Source of the DNA: Evansella halocellulosilytica
GTDB lineage: Bacteria; Bacillota; Bacilli; Bacillales; Salisediminibacteriaceae
Assembly (NCBI RefSeq): GCF_002335745.1
Contig: NZ_NIST01000001.1
Span: 2,615,203-2,679,202, forward strand
Direction of reading: 5' to 3'
DNA length: 64,000 nucleotides
Shown: positions 1 through 7,702 of the stretch, one piece after another
Position numbering within the stretch: position 1 is the stretch's first letter
Layout of the letters: every line of letters starts with the position of its first letter
The notes under the pieces: model-generated
What the model was told of the DNA's origin: nothing
The model's input: only the letters and a program-made list of their open reading frames with translations
Databases searched by the model: none
Made by a program: the position numbers and the translations under genes

Positions 1-234
1 GTTTGCATCAAAAGATGTGACCGTAAAAAAGCGATGTCCATGCTGAACTCCGCTTGGTGCTGGTTCAGTTCTTCCAGCATATCGATGATCATGCCCTACA
101 TCGAATGACGTGACACCTTTAAATTCATGAGTATGAACTGGGCGGCCATCCCATGAAGTAATATAAAGGTTATGCGAATGTACACCACCTTCGTCAGAGG
201 AACACATAAAACCTGATACAGGTATATTCATCAT
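1..234 (-). CDS. ymaF: YmaF family protein, C-terminus off window
   Basis: The first 78 codons of a minus-strand gene run off the left edge. The translation is rich in HxH pairs (VHSH, VHTH, HDH, HGH) and repeats the motif VTSFD at about residues 40 and 74. This pattern of His-rich repeats with a VTSFD core is what I recall of B. subtilis YmaF, a protein of unknown function. Two ATG codons lie in tandem (234 and 231), behind an AAAGGTGG ribosome binding site. His clustering may indicate metal binding, but that is inference. The remaining part of the gene is outside the window. Confidence 0.8.
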   Translation of the reverse strand, partial: MMNIPVSGFMCSSDEGGVHSHNLYITSWDGRPVHTHEFKGVTSFDVGHDHRYAGRTEPAPSGVQHGHRFFTVTSFDAN

Positions 235-610
235 ATCTCCACCTTTTCTTATGAGTTATTCATTACTTTATGCCTTATGCATTTATAACGAGTGGAGGGA
301 TGAACTCATAAATGAAAATTGGATAACAATCTAACAAAACGCTAATTAAATCTATCAAATACTTATTCTTGTATTGTAGATAAAAAAAGTTCCAGTATCT
401 GTTTAAGATGAATGGAACTATTATCAGACTGAGAGGGGAGTGAATGCCAGTTCATGCATAAGCAGAGCATTGAGGAAAATTTCTTTGTACTTTTTCTATA
501 AAAAAGTCAGATCAGCTATTATTATAACTTGTTCAATTGACATACTTTAGGCGCAAAACACTAAATGATACATAAGATGGTATGGAATTTTAAAAAAGAG
601 GGTGAAAGGA
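235..610. other. intergenic region, divergent promoters
   Basis: This 376-base AT-rich gap separates the divergent ymaF fragment and the unknown gene at 611. Apart from the hairpin at 389-419 I see no gene, tRNA or repeat in it. It presumably carries promoters for both neighbours, but no convincing -35/-10 pair was picked out. Confidence 0.4.
383..419 (-). terminator. orphan minus-strand terminator hairpin
   Basis: Arms AGTTCCA (389-395) and TGGAACT (413-419) can pair, and on the minus strand the hairpin is followed by seven T. It lies upstream of ymaF with no recognisable minus-strand gene before it, so it could end a short transcript or act in a ymaF leader. Confidence 0.45.
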
Positions 611-1069
611 TTGAACGGTTATTATCCTTACAGACAAGACTGGTCTCCAGTAGTTGAGTATTTAGACTTCAGTTTGAACGGTGAAGAAATGGTTTGCTCA
701 ATGACGACACAATTATTTTATATTCCTGCCACTGAAAATCTGGAAGGAAATCCGGAAATGCATGAACACCTTGTTCCAGCCTCCTATCATCGGGTAACAG
801 CACTAGGTTGTGCAAAGCGGTTACAAAATGGTGAATACCATGATTCCATTATTCAAGCGATGATTGGATGTATTAATAATGCGTTAATGCAAGACGAGGA
901 AGTAACGAAATGGTTAGGTGTTATGAGAGAAAATGCTCCAAGTGAATTTATACCGTTTATGGATTCTGTTATCAACTGGCAGCAGCAAACAGAACAAAGT
1001 TTAGCTTATGCGAAGCAGTTGCTAACCGGAATGGGGTATGATACTGAAAATGGAGAGCAAGCTTACTAA
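611..1069 (+). CDS. conserved-looking hypothetical protein
   Basis: I do not recognise this 152-residue protein. It has no signal peptide or membrane segment, is acidic and Gln-rich near its C-terminus, and has an aromatic N-terminus (NGYYPYRQDW). The longest reading frame starts at GTG 602, but TTG 611 is better placed, about nine bases behind a GAGGG Shine-Dalgarno stretch; GTG 602 overlaps that motif. It is a single gene followed by a strong terminator. Codon use and the terminator support a real gene. The function is unknown. Confidence 0.7.
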   Translation: MNGYYPYRQDWSPVVEYLDFSLNGEEMVCSMTTQLFYIPATENLEGNPEMHEHLVPASYHRVTALGCAKRLQNGEYHDSIIQAMIGCINNALMQDEEVTKWLGVMRENAPSEFIPFMDSVINWQQQTEQSLAYAKQLLTGMGYDTENGEQAY

Positions 1070-1110
1070 GGTGTCGTGTAGGATGAAAAGCTTCTAATGG
1101 TTATAAATGG

Positions 1111-1138
1111 AAAAACCGCCAATTCTGGCGGTTTTTTC
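1111..1138 (+). terminator. intrinsic terminator
   Basis: The stem AACCGCCA/TGGCGGTT has a short loop and is followed by TTTTTT, about 45 bases after the stop codon of the preceding gene. The A-run on the other side lets it work on the minus strand too. Confidence 0.9.
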
Positions 1139-1215
1139 TCTTAGAAGATGCGCCGTATACTAATGAAAGATCGGAGGAAGTGTTTTCATTAACGATATAT
1201 GTTGCTCTCTTAATG

Positions 1216-1377
1216 TTACGTGTATACAATAGATCCTAGGGTGATCACGATCAAGAAGTCAAATATCGGCAATTGAGAAATCAAGCGTTTTCCCATCATC
1301 TTTGTCACAATAATTATAAGAGGGATAATCGTCATAATTCTAAAGAAAATAATGCCTATATCTTTTACTTGCTCCAA
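1216..1377 (-). pseudogene. truncated DUF421 membrane protein
   Basis: The reading frame encodes one membrane segment followed by MGKRLISQLPIFDFLIV and TLGSI, which is the start of a DUF421 (YetF/YrbG-like) protein and aligns with MGKKHISQITYYEYIV and IGSI in the intact paralogue at 2804. After GSI the frame reads VYT and stops, and the DNA downstream does not continue the family. A longer frame opens at 1512, but a TTG at 1377 behind AAAGGATG is the more natural start, giving 53 residues. This looks like a gene that lost about four fifths of its length by deletion. Confidence 0.65.
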
Positions 1378-1528
1378 AAAGACTTCACATCCTTTAATAT
1401 AAATGTCTCTAGAAAAGTATGTGCTAATTTTTTTGGAGTTATTTAGCTGTATTGATATTATTTCCAACGGCTGCTCATACTTCAGTCGCTTTATATGACA
1501 ACAGCCATTCATTAACTAACTGTATCAA

Positions 1529-2131
1529 TTAAACTACTTTGTGATTGCTGTTTCGGATAAGCCAAATCGTATATATTAGAAAAATAGACAAATCAAAGAG
1601 ATAAACAATGCTCCAAAGATAACTTATAACGTTAGGGAGAACTTGAGCCAGGTATAAGAGTATTTCGCCGGAAGAAACATAGTTAGGTAATTCTTGAATA
1701 AATTGATGATTGATAAAAACCCATACGAAATGAGTCGCGAAAAATGCAAACGAATGTATGTAAAATCGTTTTCTTCGATTATTTATATAAGTATAAATGT
1801 CGCCTTTAAATGTAGTACGTTGCTGCTTAGCCATTTTTTCTTGTATGTACTGATCAAGACGTTGGAAATCAGAACGACCAAGCGTGCTAGCATATATGAT
1901 AAATAGAAAGATGACGATTTGAAATAAAGATATCTTACCTGTGAAATAATAATCAATGCCAACGAGTACACCTTGGAAAAGGTTGCAAAAAATAATAAAT
2001 AATAAGAATAATTGACTTAATCGAATGAAACCGAGCTTATATCGGCTTAATAAAAATAAAAAGATAAATATCCAAGTAAGACCTTCAGATATGGCAAAAG
2101 ACAGCCATTCATATTCATACAGAAAAGACAA
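1529..2131 (-). CDS. hypothetical multi-pass membrane protein
   Basis: This 200-residue protein has five or six predicted membrane segments (for example GLTWIFIFLFLL near the N-terminus and SLFQIVIFLFIIYAS in the middle). A basic cytoplasmic loop containing NNRRKRF splits them into two groups. The longest frame starts at 2200, but TTG 2131 lies behind AAGGTGG and begins just before the first membrane segment, so I prefer it. I do not recognise the family. It lies upstream of the broken DUF421 gene in the same orientation, which hints at a membrane-protein cluster but gives no function. Confidence 0.6.
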   Translation of the reverse strand: MSFLYEYEWLSFAISEGLTWIFIFLFLLSRYKLGFIRLSQLFLLFIIFCNLFQGVLVGIDYYFTGKISLFQIVIFLFIIYASTLGRSDFQRLDQYIQEKMAKQQRTTFKGDIYTYINNRRKRFYIHSFAFFATHFVWVFINHQFIQELPNYVSSGEILLYLAQVLPNVISYLWSIVYLFDLSIFLIYTIWLIRNSNHKVV

Positions 2132-2347
2132 GGATATTTCACCACCTTCTTTTTCTATACAGTGTATGTCCTCAATTTCACAATCATGTTTGAGGGGCAA
2201 TTAATGAATGTACATACCTAGGATCTTAACAACAATGTAGTTTGAAGAAGGGGAGGGAGGATCACATTCGTCTGTTGAAAGAACCGGGGACGGGAGCTCA
2301 CTATTCACAAAGGACTAGCTCCATACGCAGAACTAGCCCTTTATCCA

Positions 2348-2698
2348 TTAAAGATCGTATATCATCCGCATTCGATGTCTAATTTCATATAATCCAATCT
2401 TCGCTTCTAAGTCATCCTCTTCACGAACACTTACTTTAACTTTTTCAAGCTCGCCTTCAATATCTTTAAAATCATCGACTACACCTAGAAGCTGCATTTT
2501 CCACTTTCGTTCGTTATAGCTATTTTCAAACTCCTCAATGCGGGATTGCGCTTGCTCCCATTGTTCTTCTTCGATCTCTTCTAACAGTTCATCAATTTTA
2601 TTAAAAAGTAATTCATCATTATCTGTGATTAAGACATTGCTGCAACTTGTAAGAAAAATGATGATAAGTAGCAAGTGAAAGAAATGATTTTTTCTCAT
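2348..2698 (-). CDS. DUF4363-like small lipoprotein
   Basis: This 116-residue protein starts with a lipoprotein signal ending in the lipobox LTSC (Cys about residue 19). It is followed by a charged, Glu-rich helical domain with LEEIEEEQWEQA and a WKMQLL stretch typical of DUF4363 proteins. In Bacilli such proteins are commonly encoded beside DUF421 membrane proteins, as here, where the divergent neighbour at 2804 is DUF421. The start ATG is preceded by AAAGGAG. It is likely anchored to the outer face of the membrane; its role is unknown. The family call rests on recall of the motif and the context. Confidence 0.65.
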   Translation of the reverse strand: MRKNHFFHLLLIIIFLTSCSNVLITDNDELLFNKIDELLEEIEEEQWEQAQSRIEEFENSYNERKWKMQLLGVVDDFKDIEGELEKVKVSVREEDDLEAKIGLYEIRHRMRMIYDL

Positions 2699-2803
2699 GT
2701 GAACGACTCCTTTATTACCTTTTACTCCCTTAGTTGTATGTTTCCTATTATTTTGTCCAACAATATTTATAAATAGTACGAGATGATGGATGGAGTGAAC
2801 TTC

Positions 2804-3667
2804 ATGAACGAATTAGTCCAAGTAACCATTCGAGGAATAGCTGGATTTACGTTAATGTTAATTTTAGCTCGGATGATGGGGAAAAAACATATCTCACAAA
2901 TTACGTACTATGAATATATTGTTGGGATTTCCATCGGTAGTATAGCGGCGGAATTAACGTTCGGCACGGAGGTAAGGGCGTCGAATTTTATCCTAGGAAT
3001 GATTCTTTGGGGGGTTATTCCGATTGCACTTTCAAAAATAGAGTTAAAATCCTTTCGCTTTCGCACTTTATTAGAAGGGCATCCAACTTATTTAATTAAG
3101 GATGGTAATGTTTTAGAGGAGAATCTTAAAAAAGAAAATATTACGATTGACGAGTTTATGGTATTGCTTAGGGAAAAAGATGTGTTTAAATTATCGGATG
3201 TTGATTCCGTCATTTTGGAGAAAAATGGGCAAATAAGTGTGATGAAAAAAAGTCACCTTCAACCTCTAACTCCAAAAGATACAGGATTAGTCGTACAACA
3301 GGAACAACAACCGCGTATCGTTATTATAGATGGGAATGTGATGGAACGGAGTTTAACAGAATATGGCTATACAAAGGATTGGCTGTTAGCTGAAATTAGG
3401 AAACAAGGAGTACAAAACTTTCAAGATGTGTTTGTTGCGCAAATTGATTCGACTGGAAATGTCTACATAGATCAATATAACGATACAGAACAGGCTTCGC
3501 CAATAAAGCAGAAGATTTTAGTCGCAGCAAATATTAAACAGCTGCAGTCTAGCTTAATGGATTTTGCGTTCCAAACCGAAAACCAAGCAGTCAAAGAAAT
3601 GTATCAATCTTATGCAAACCAAATGGATAAGTTAATTACAGATATGTCCGCTAATTTAAACGAGTAA
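2804..3667 (+). CDS. DUF421 (YetF/YrbG-like) membrane protein
   Basis: This 287-residue protein has three N-terminal membrane segments with the family signature ARMMGKKHISQ and ISIGSIAAELTFG. Then comes a soluble domain with the GNVLEENLKKENIT motif, and a second such repeat (GNVMERSLTEYGYT) about 80 residues later, ending in a DUF3290-like helical tail. The length matches the family. A longer frame begins at 2783, but ATG 2804 lies eight bases behind GGAG and fits better. It is divergent from the DUF4363-like lipoprotein. The DUF421 family has been linked to spore lipid and cell-envelope roles in Bacillus, but the biochemical activity is not established here. Confidence 0.85.
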   Translation: MNELVQVTIRGIAGFTLMLILARMMGKKHISQITYYEYIVGISIGSIAAELTFGTEVRASNFILGMILWGVIPIALSKIELKSFRFRTLLEGHPTYLIKDGNVLEENLKKENITIDEFMVLLREKDVFKLSDVDSVILEKNGQISVMKKSHLQPLTPKDTGLVVQQEQQPRIVIIDGNVMERSLTEYGYTKDWLLAEIRKQGVQNFQDVFVAQIDSTGNVYIDQYNDTEQASPIKQKILVAANIKQLQSSLMDFAFQTENQAVKEMYQSYANQMDKLITDMSANLNE

Positions 3668-3690
3668 TATACAAAAGTATCTAATAAAAA

Positions 3691-3722
3691 AGAGATGATC
3701 TCGATGTCATCTCTTTTTTTCG
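3691..3722. terminator. bidirectional terminator
   Basis: AGAGATGA pairs with TCATCTCT around an eight-base loop, with a T-run on the plus side and an A-run on the other. It separates the convergent DUF421 gene and the potassium channel gene and can serve both. Confidence 0.9.
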
Positions 3723-3743
3723 GATAAATATGATGATCATAAT

Positions 3744-4538
3744 TCACTGTGTGAAGTTATGTAGAGCTTTTGTGGCCATTAAAGAGGAAAATGGTTTGTT
3801 TGATAAAATAAATTCATCGACATAGTATTGATTTGTATTAGCAATATGATCTTCATCTAGAATTTCAACGACCGTATAAATATTGACATTGTGTTGTTTT
3901 GCCATATGTTTAATTGTTGAGGCAATTAATAACGTTTTACCATCTTCTGCTGAATGATCTACCCTATTATCAGATGAAAATATACAAACAGAATCTGCTT
4001 TCAAAACATTTGCTCTATTTAGTGTCTCCGTTTTTGTCGCGTCTCCTTGTACATAATGAATATTTGGATGCTGAATCGGGGAAGTGTTTAGCTGATCGAT
4101 TAAAACAATTAAGCTATTTTGATTTTTTAACAACACTTCATCGGTTGTAATTTTTGTTTTTTGTGACCAAGTAACCATTACGATGTGATGTTCTCCTGTA
4201 AATCCCAGTCTTTCTTCCTCCTTATATTCCTCATATTTATTTATGACATCGATAAATTTCGCAATCATGATTGCAAAAAAGCCGATACCAATAAGATAGA
4301 TGATGATGGAATAAAGTTTTCCGATAATGGTTTTTGGGATATAATCCCCGAAACCGACTTGTGAGACTGTTGTCATCACAAACCAAAATCCATTAAACGG
4401 ATGTTTAAATTCTTTCGGTTCTAATAAATATACGATAAATGAGCTAATGACGATAAATATAATTCCTAATAGGATTAATTTCCAGTGGCTTATTTTAATT
4501 GTTTGTTGAAGCACTTTTTTTATGAGGCTAAATATCAT
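3744..4538 (-). CDS. two-TM potassium channel with TrkA-N/RCK domain
   Basis: This is a 264-residue K+ channel-like protein related in layout to B. subtilis YugO. It shows TM1 at about residues 18-40, a pore loop with TTVSQVGFGDYIP at about 55-68, TM2 at about 75-98, and then a cytoplasmic Rossmann-type TrkA-N domain (HHIVMVTWS near residue 117, acidic and VQGDAT strands after). The filter reads QVGFG where most channels have TVGYG, which is unusual. A longer frame opens at 4598, but ATG 4538 lies behind GGGAG and begins the mature N-terminus. It likely handles K+ or another monovalent cation flux under nucleotide or ligand control. Confidence 0.85.
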   Translation of the reverse strand: MIFSLIKKVLQQTIKISHWKLILLGIIFIVISSFIVYLLEPKEFKHPFNGFWFVMTTVSQVGFGDYIPKTIIGKLYSIIIYLIGIGFFAIMIAKFIDVINKYEEYKEEERLGFTGEHHIVMVTWSQKTKITTDEVLLKNQNSLIVLIDQLNTSPIQHPNIHYVQGDATKTETLNRANVLKADSVCIFSSDNRVDHSAEDGKTLLIASTIKHMAKQHNVNIYTVVEILDEDHIANTNQYYVDEFILSNKPFSSLMATKALHNFTQ

Positions 4539-4754
4539 AATAGTTACTCCCGGATTATTAGTCTTCATACCTCTAAGATTAAAAATGCCAGTCAGCATCC
4601 ATTTTTAACGAATGGATGCTTATTTATTCATGATAAAGCTTCGAATACTTCTTATGTTCATCATTTACTTCATTAATTGTAAGGAAGGTGATAGGGGTTT
4701 TTCTTTTGTATGACCTTGATAGTAACGAGATTGAAATTTAGGATATATAAAGAA

Positions 4755-4778
4755 GAGAGCAGGCGGTGACCTACTCTC
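4755..4778 (-). terminator. terminator-like hairpin at repeat copy A
   Basis: The imperfect stem GAGAGCAGG/CCTACTCTC ends about ten bases before repeat copy A and is followed by TTCTTTATA on the minus strand. It probably was the original terminator of the ammonium transporter transcript before copy A was inserted; that history is inference. Confidence 0.5.
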
Positions 4779-4788
4779 GTTATATTAG

Positions 4789-5221
4789 ATTCTTTGTAAA
4801 CCACAGGCTCTGCCTGTGTGAAAATTCCTTTAAAGGTTGTATTCGTGAGATCTCTTTAAAAGTAACGAATAGTTGGAAGGTATACTGTGCTTCTTCCTCT
4901 GCAAGGTTAAACGAAGAAGAGAATGCATCGAAGCAGCTTGATTGCTTTTCTTACGCCAAGGGACTCGAAATCTTCTCTTGGCGGTACTATGACTGCTTTT
5001 CCTACCGCCAAGGAACTCGAAATCTTCTCTTTACGGTACTTTTTCTGCTTTTCCTACCGTCAAGGAACACGGAATCTTCTCTTGACGGTACATTTACGAT
5101 TTTTCGGACCGCCAAGGATGACGATCTCTTCTCTTGACGGCCCATTTACGCCTTTTCGGACCGCCAAAAGTGCCCTTATAGGGCGAAATTAAACCGCCCG
5201 TTTTACGGGCGGATACTTATT
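4789..5221 (-). mobile_element. stop-codon-docked repeat, copy A
   Basis: This copy runs from ATTCTTTGTAAACCACAGGC to GGGCGGATACTTATT, the ends shared with copies at 35504, 40699 and 58111. It has a left-end hairpin CACAGGC/GCCTGTG, a second paired segment TATTCGT/ACGAATA, and a right-end hairpin CCGCCCGT/ACGGGCGG. The right end lies 10 bases from the stop codon of the ammonium transporter gene and, read on that gene's strand, is a terminator with a short T tail. The interior differs from the other copies and holds a 52-base tandem array. No credible protein is encoded. The small hairpin-flanked ends resemble non-autonomous IS200/IS605-type elements; this is a suggestion, not proof. Confidence 0.8.
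4938..5170. repeat. 52-bp tandem array with inner palindromes
   Basis: Unit starts at 4978, 5030, 5082 and 5134 are exactly 52 bases apart, with a partial unit on the left and a truncated one on the right. Each unit begins TTGGCGGTA or TTGACGGTA and contains the inverse TACCGCCAA about 28 bases on, followed by GGAACTCGAAATCTTCTC. The arms change together in some units (for example GACGG with CCGTC), as in maintained hairpins. Confidence 0.85.
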
Positions 5222-5231
5222 TCCGTTCTTA

Positions 5232-6503
5232 TTATGCCCCTTTTTTATCTGATGTCATAATATTTTCTGGATATCCGTAGCTCCCGTGTTCACTAATGTC
5301 TAAACCTAAAATTTCTTCTTCTTCTGATACGCGGATTCCATTCATGACACGTTTCATCACGTACAAAATAATAAATGAGACGATAAAAGCATAAATACCA
5401 GATGCTAAAACACCAATCGATTGAACGCCTAGCTGTGTAAAGCCGCCACCGTAAAATAAACCTGGTAAGCCACCGTTCATTTCTGCTAGTGCAGGAGTCG
5501 CAAAGAATCCTGTTGAAAGTGTCCCCCAAACACCTGCAACACCATGAACAGATAGTGCGAAAATTGGGTCATCAATTTTTGCCTGATCAAAAAATTTCAT
5601 ACTTAGAAATACAATTAATCCACCAATTGTTCCGATTAGAACAGCTGCCCACGGAGCAACAAAAGCACACGATGCCGTAATGGCAACGAGACCTGCTAAA
5701 GCACCGTTTAGCATTGTCGGAACATCTGCTTTTCCGAGCATCGCCCGTGCGATCAATAATGCTCCTATTGCTCCAGCAGCAGCTGCTAATTGTGTATTTA
5801 GTGCAACATAGCCGAAGAAAGCATCTGCAACTTCTAGCGTACTACCTGCATTAAATCCAAACCAGCCGACCCATAAGATTAAAACACCGAGGGCGGTATA
5901 TACTTGGTTATGCCCCGCTAAGTTGTTCGCAGTACCATCTTTATTAAATTTTCCGATTCGAGGTTTTAATAGAATTGTTGCGGCAAGAGCTGCCATCGCT
6001 CCAGTTAAATGGACGACTGTAGAACCGGCAAAGTCTTGCTTACCAAGTCCACCTAACCATCCGTCCCCCCAAATCCAATGAGCAACTACAGGATAAATGA
6101 AAGCTGTAAATAATACAGCGAAAATGACGTATACAGATAATTTTGCTCGTTCAGCAAAGCCACCAAAGGCAATCGTTAAAGCGATTGCTGCGAATGCTAA
6201 TTGAAAAAAGAAATCAACAGAACCAATAAGTCCGTCAACAACAGTTGTAAAATCACCAAAGAAAAAGTCAGAAAAACCAATAATGCCATTACTTTCACCA
6301 TAAATAAATCCGTAGCCTACTGCCCAAAAAACGACTGAGGCAATCCCAACGGTGAAAATCGTTTTACCAGCAATATGTCCGGCATTTTTCATTCTTGTTG
6401 AGCCAGCTTCAAGTAATATAAAGCCACCTTGCATAAGTAAAACTAACACTGCGCAAATCATAATCCAAATGTTATTCATTAAAAAAATAGAATCATCCAT
6501 CAT
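5232..6503 (-). CDS. amtB: ammonium transporter (AmtB/NrgA)
   Basis: This 423-residue, roughly eleven-TM membrane protein conducts ammonium/ammonia into the cell. Family marks are the N-terminal QGGFILLEAG, the DFAGSTVVH segment carrying the conserved Asp and first pore His, and SVHGVAG carrying the second pore His. The length matches the family and the start ATG (6503, tandem with 6500) is preceded by AAAGGAG. In B. subtilis nrgA is followed by the PII gene nrgB; here repeat copy A follows the stop codon directly and no PII gene is seen nearby. A TnrA-like box about 110 bases upstream indicates nitrogen-limitation control. The symbol nrgA would be equally apt. Confidence 0.95.
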   Translation of the reverse strand: MMDDSIFLMNNIWIMICAVLVLLMQGGFILLEAGSTRMKNAGHIAGKTIFTVGIASVVFWAVGYGFIYGESNGIIGFSDFFFGDFTTVVDGLIGSVDFFFQLAFAAIALTIAFGGFAERAKLSVYVIFAVLFTAFIYPVVAHWIWGDGWLGGLGKQDFAGSTVVHLTGAMAALAATILLKPRIGKFNKDGTANNLAGHNQVYTALGVLILWVGWFGFNAGSTLEVADAFFGYVALNTQLAAAAGAIGALLIARAMLGKADVPTMLNGALAGLVAITASCAFVAPWAAVLIGTIGGLIVFLSMKFFDQAKIDDPIFALSVHGVAGVWGTLSTGFFATPALAEMNGGLPGLFYGGGFTQLGVQSIGVLASGIYAFIVSFIILYVMKRVMNGIRVSEEEEILGLDISEHGSYGYPENIMTSDKKGA

Positions 6504-6569
6504 GCCAACTCCTTTCAGTATTATCCTTTTGTTAGTAGCTTTATTGAATTGAATACTAACTACTTTCTA

Positions 6570-6620
6570 AGTATACTTTTTCAAAATTCTGAATCTACAA
6601 ACGTGTCAGACAATCTTACA
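6570..6620 (-). promoter_or_regulatory. TnrA-like box and promoter of amtB
   Basis: TGTCAGACAATCTTACA at 6604-6620 fits the TnrA/GlnR consensus TGTNANAWWWTNTNACA at all but one defined position. A -10 element TATACT lies at 6570-6575 on the minus strand, and the box centre falls about 49 bases before the inferred start of transcription. This is the spacing known for activated nrgA promoters. The -35 (GTAGAT) is poor, as expected for an activator-dependent promoter. Confidence 0.75.
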
Positions 6621-6698
6621 TTGTTTTTAGAATAAGGAATGAAGGTTGACTTCGTTGATCAGATCGAAGAATATGATGATTCGTTACGGATCATAAAG

Positions 6699-6738
6699 AA
6701 ACTCCCTTGCTAACTGGACTAACAGTAGAAGGGAGTTT
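6699..6738 (-). terminator. intrinsic terminator
   Basis: A ten-base perfect stem AAACTCCCTT/AAGGGAGTTT lies just after the stop codon of the DUF4349 gene. The T tail on the minus strand is short and interrupted. Confidence 0.7.
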
Positions 6739-6745
6739 GTATGCT

Positions 6746-7702
6746 CTATTCTTCCTTTGACTTTTTAACAAATCGTCTATTGAAATAAATGTATATTCCA
6801 CCAGCGATTAAGATAAACGGAACAAGGACGGGAGATAGTCCGATAAGAAAAACAATGATCGCCGAGAAGAAGTTGATGAGAACATTAATCGTATCCATAA
6901 AAAGACTTTTCGCTCGCTCAAACGTATTTAATGAATCCCGGTCTGGAACAGATGCGATGTTCACAGCTCTTTCATGAATACTGATGGAGACGGTCGAATA
7001 GTCTACATGATTTTCTAAGTAACTCATTCGCCCTTTAATTCTTTCAATTTCTTCTTGAGTATTCGCAAGGTCATTCGAAATTTTCAAGAGATCTTCTGTA
7101 TTTTCTGCTTCATCTAGAAAACTAAGTAAACGTTCCTCTACCGTTTCTTGTGATCTGAGGCGGGATTCTAAGTCTACATATTCTTCTGTTACATCATTTC
7201 CGTGAGTTGACTTTTCCATGACCTCTACACTATTGGATTCTATGCCGTCAATAAAAGAGAAGAAATGTTCAGAAGGAACTCTGACGGTGATATTTCCAGT
7301 ACGGTTTTCATTAGAATCTCCTTGATAAATCGATGACTCTACAACGTATCCACCAAGTTTATTTACTTCTTCCTGAATCATCTCTTGTGTTCGGTCGTAT
7401 TCATTAACTTCAATAGAGAGGTGGCCATTGTAAATAACCATCCGCTCAGTGTCTTCATATTCTTGAATGTCACTATCAGTGTTATTTCTTGGTTCTCCGT
7501 CTTCTCCTACTCCTGAATCATCGGTGACTTCAGACTCTTCAACAGCACCAAAATCAGCTTGCTCTGTTGTGCTTTCTGAGTGGCTGACATCCTCCATATC
7601 ATATTCTGCTGTATGTTGCTCATCATTTTGGCTGCATGCTGATAACATAAGGAGAAAGGTCGCTGCTATCAACACCGTCATTTTACTAAATTTTATGTTC
7701 AT
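6746..7702 (-). CDS. DUF4349 lipoprotein
   Basis: This 318-residue exported protein has a lipobox LSAC at about residue 23, followed by an acidic low-complexity linker. The DUF4349 domain spans about residues 85-290 and includes MVIYNGHLSIEV, ITVRVPSEHFF, THGNDVTEEYVDLESRL and a long coiled coil over the ERLLSFLDEAENTEDLLKI region. A C-terminal membrane segment (VPFILIAGGIYIYF) is followed by a basic tail, so the protein is anchored at both ends. The family occurs widely in Firmicutes with no settled function; it is thought to act at the cell envelope. It is a single gene with its own terminator. Confidence 0.85.
   Translation of the reverse strand: MNIKFSKMTVLIAATFLLMLSACSQNDEQHTAEYDMEDVSHSESTTEQADFGAVEESEVTDDSGVGEDGEPRNNTDSDIQEYEDTERMVIYNGHLSIEVNEYDRTQEMIQEEVNKLGGYVVESSIYQGDSNENRTGNITVRVPSEHFFSFIDGIESNSVEVMEKSTHGNDVTEEYVDLESRLRSQETVEERLLSFLDEAENTEDLLKISNDLANTQEEIERIKGRMSYLENHVDYSTVSISIHERAVNIASVPDRDSLNTFERAKSLFMDTINVLINFFSAIIVFLIGLSPVLVPFILIAGGIYIYFNRRFVKKSKEE

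Noticed and set aside
1694..1906. 70-residue plus-strand frame
   Set aside because: It is antisense to a membrane protein gene with a good start signal and is a shadow frame.
4938..5170. Possible CRISPR array
   Set aside because: The 52-base period covers the whole unit, including the would-be spacers, which are nearly identical. No cas genes are near.
4766..5192. Two overlapping open frames (123 and 89 residues) in repeat copy A
   Set aside because: They follow the 52-bp array, which reads open by chance. They lack ribosome binding sites and are not conserved in the other copies.
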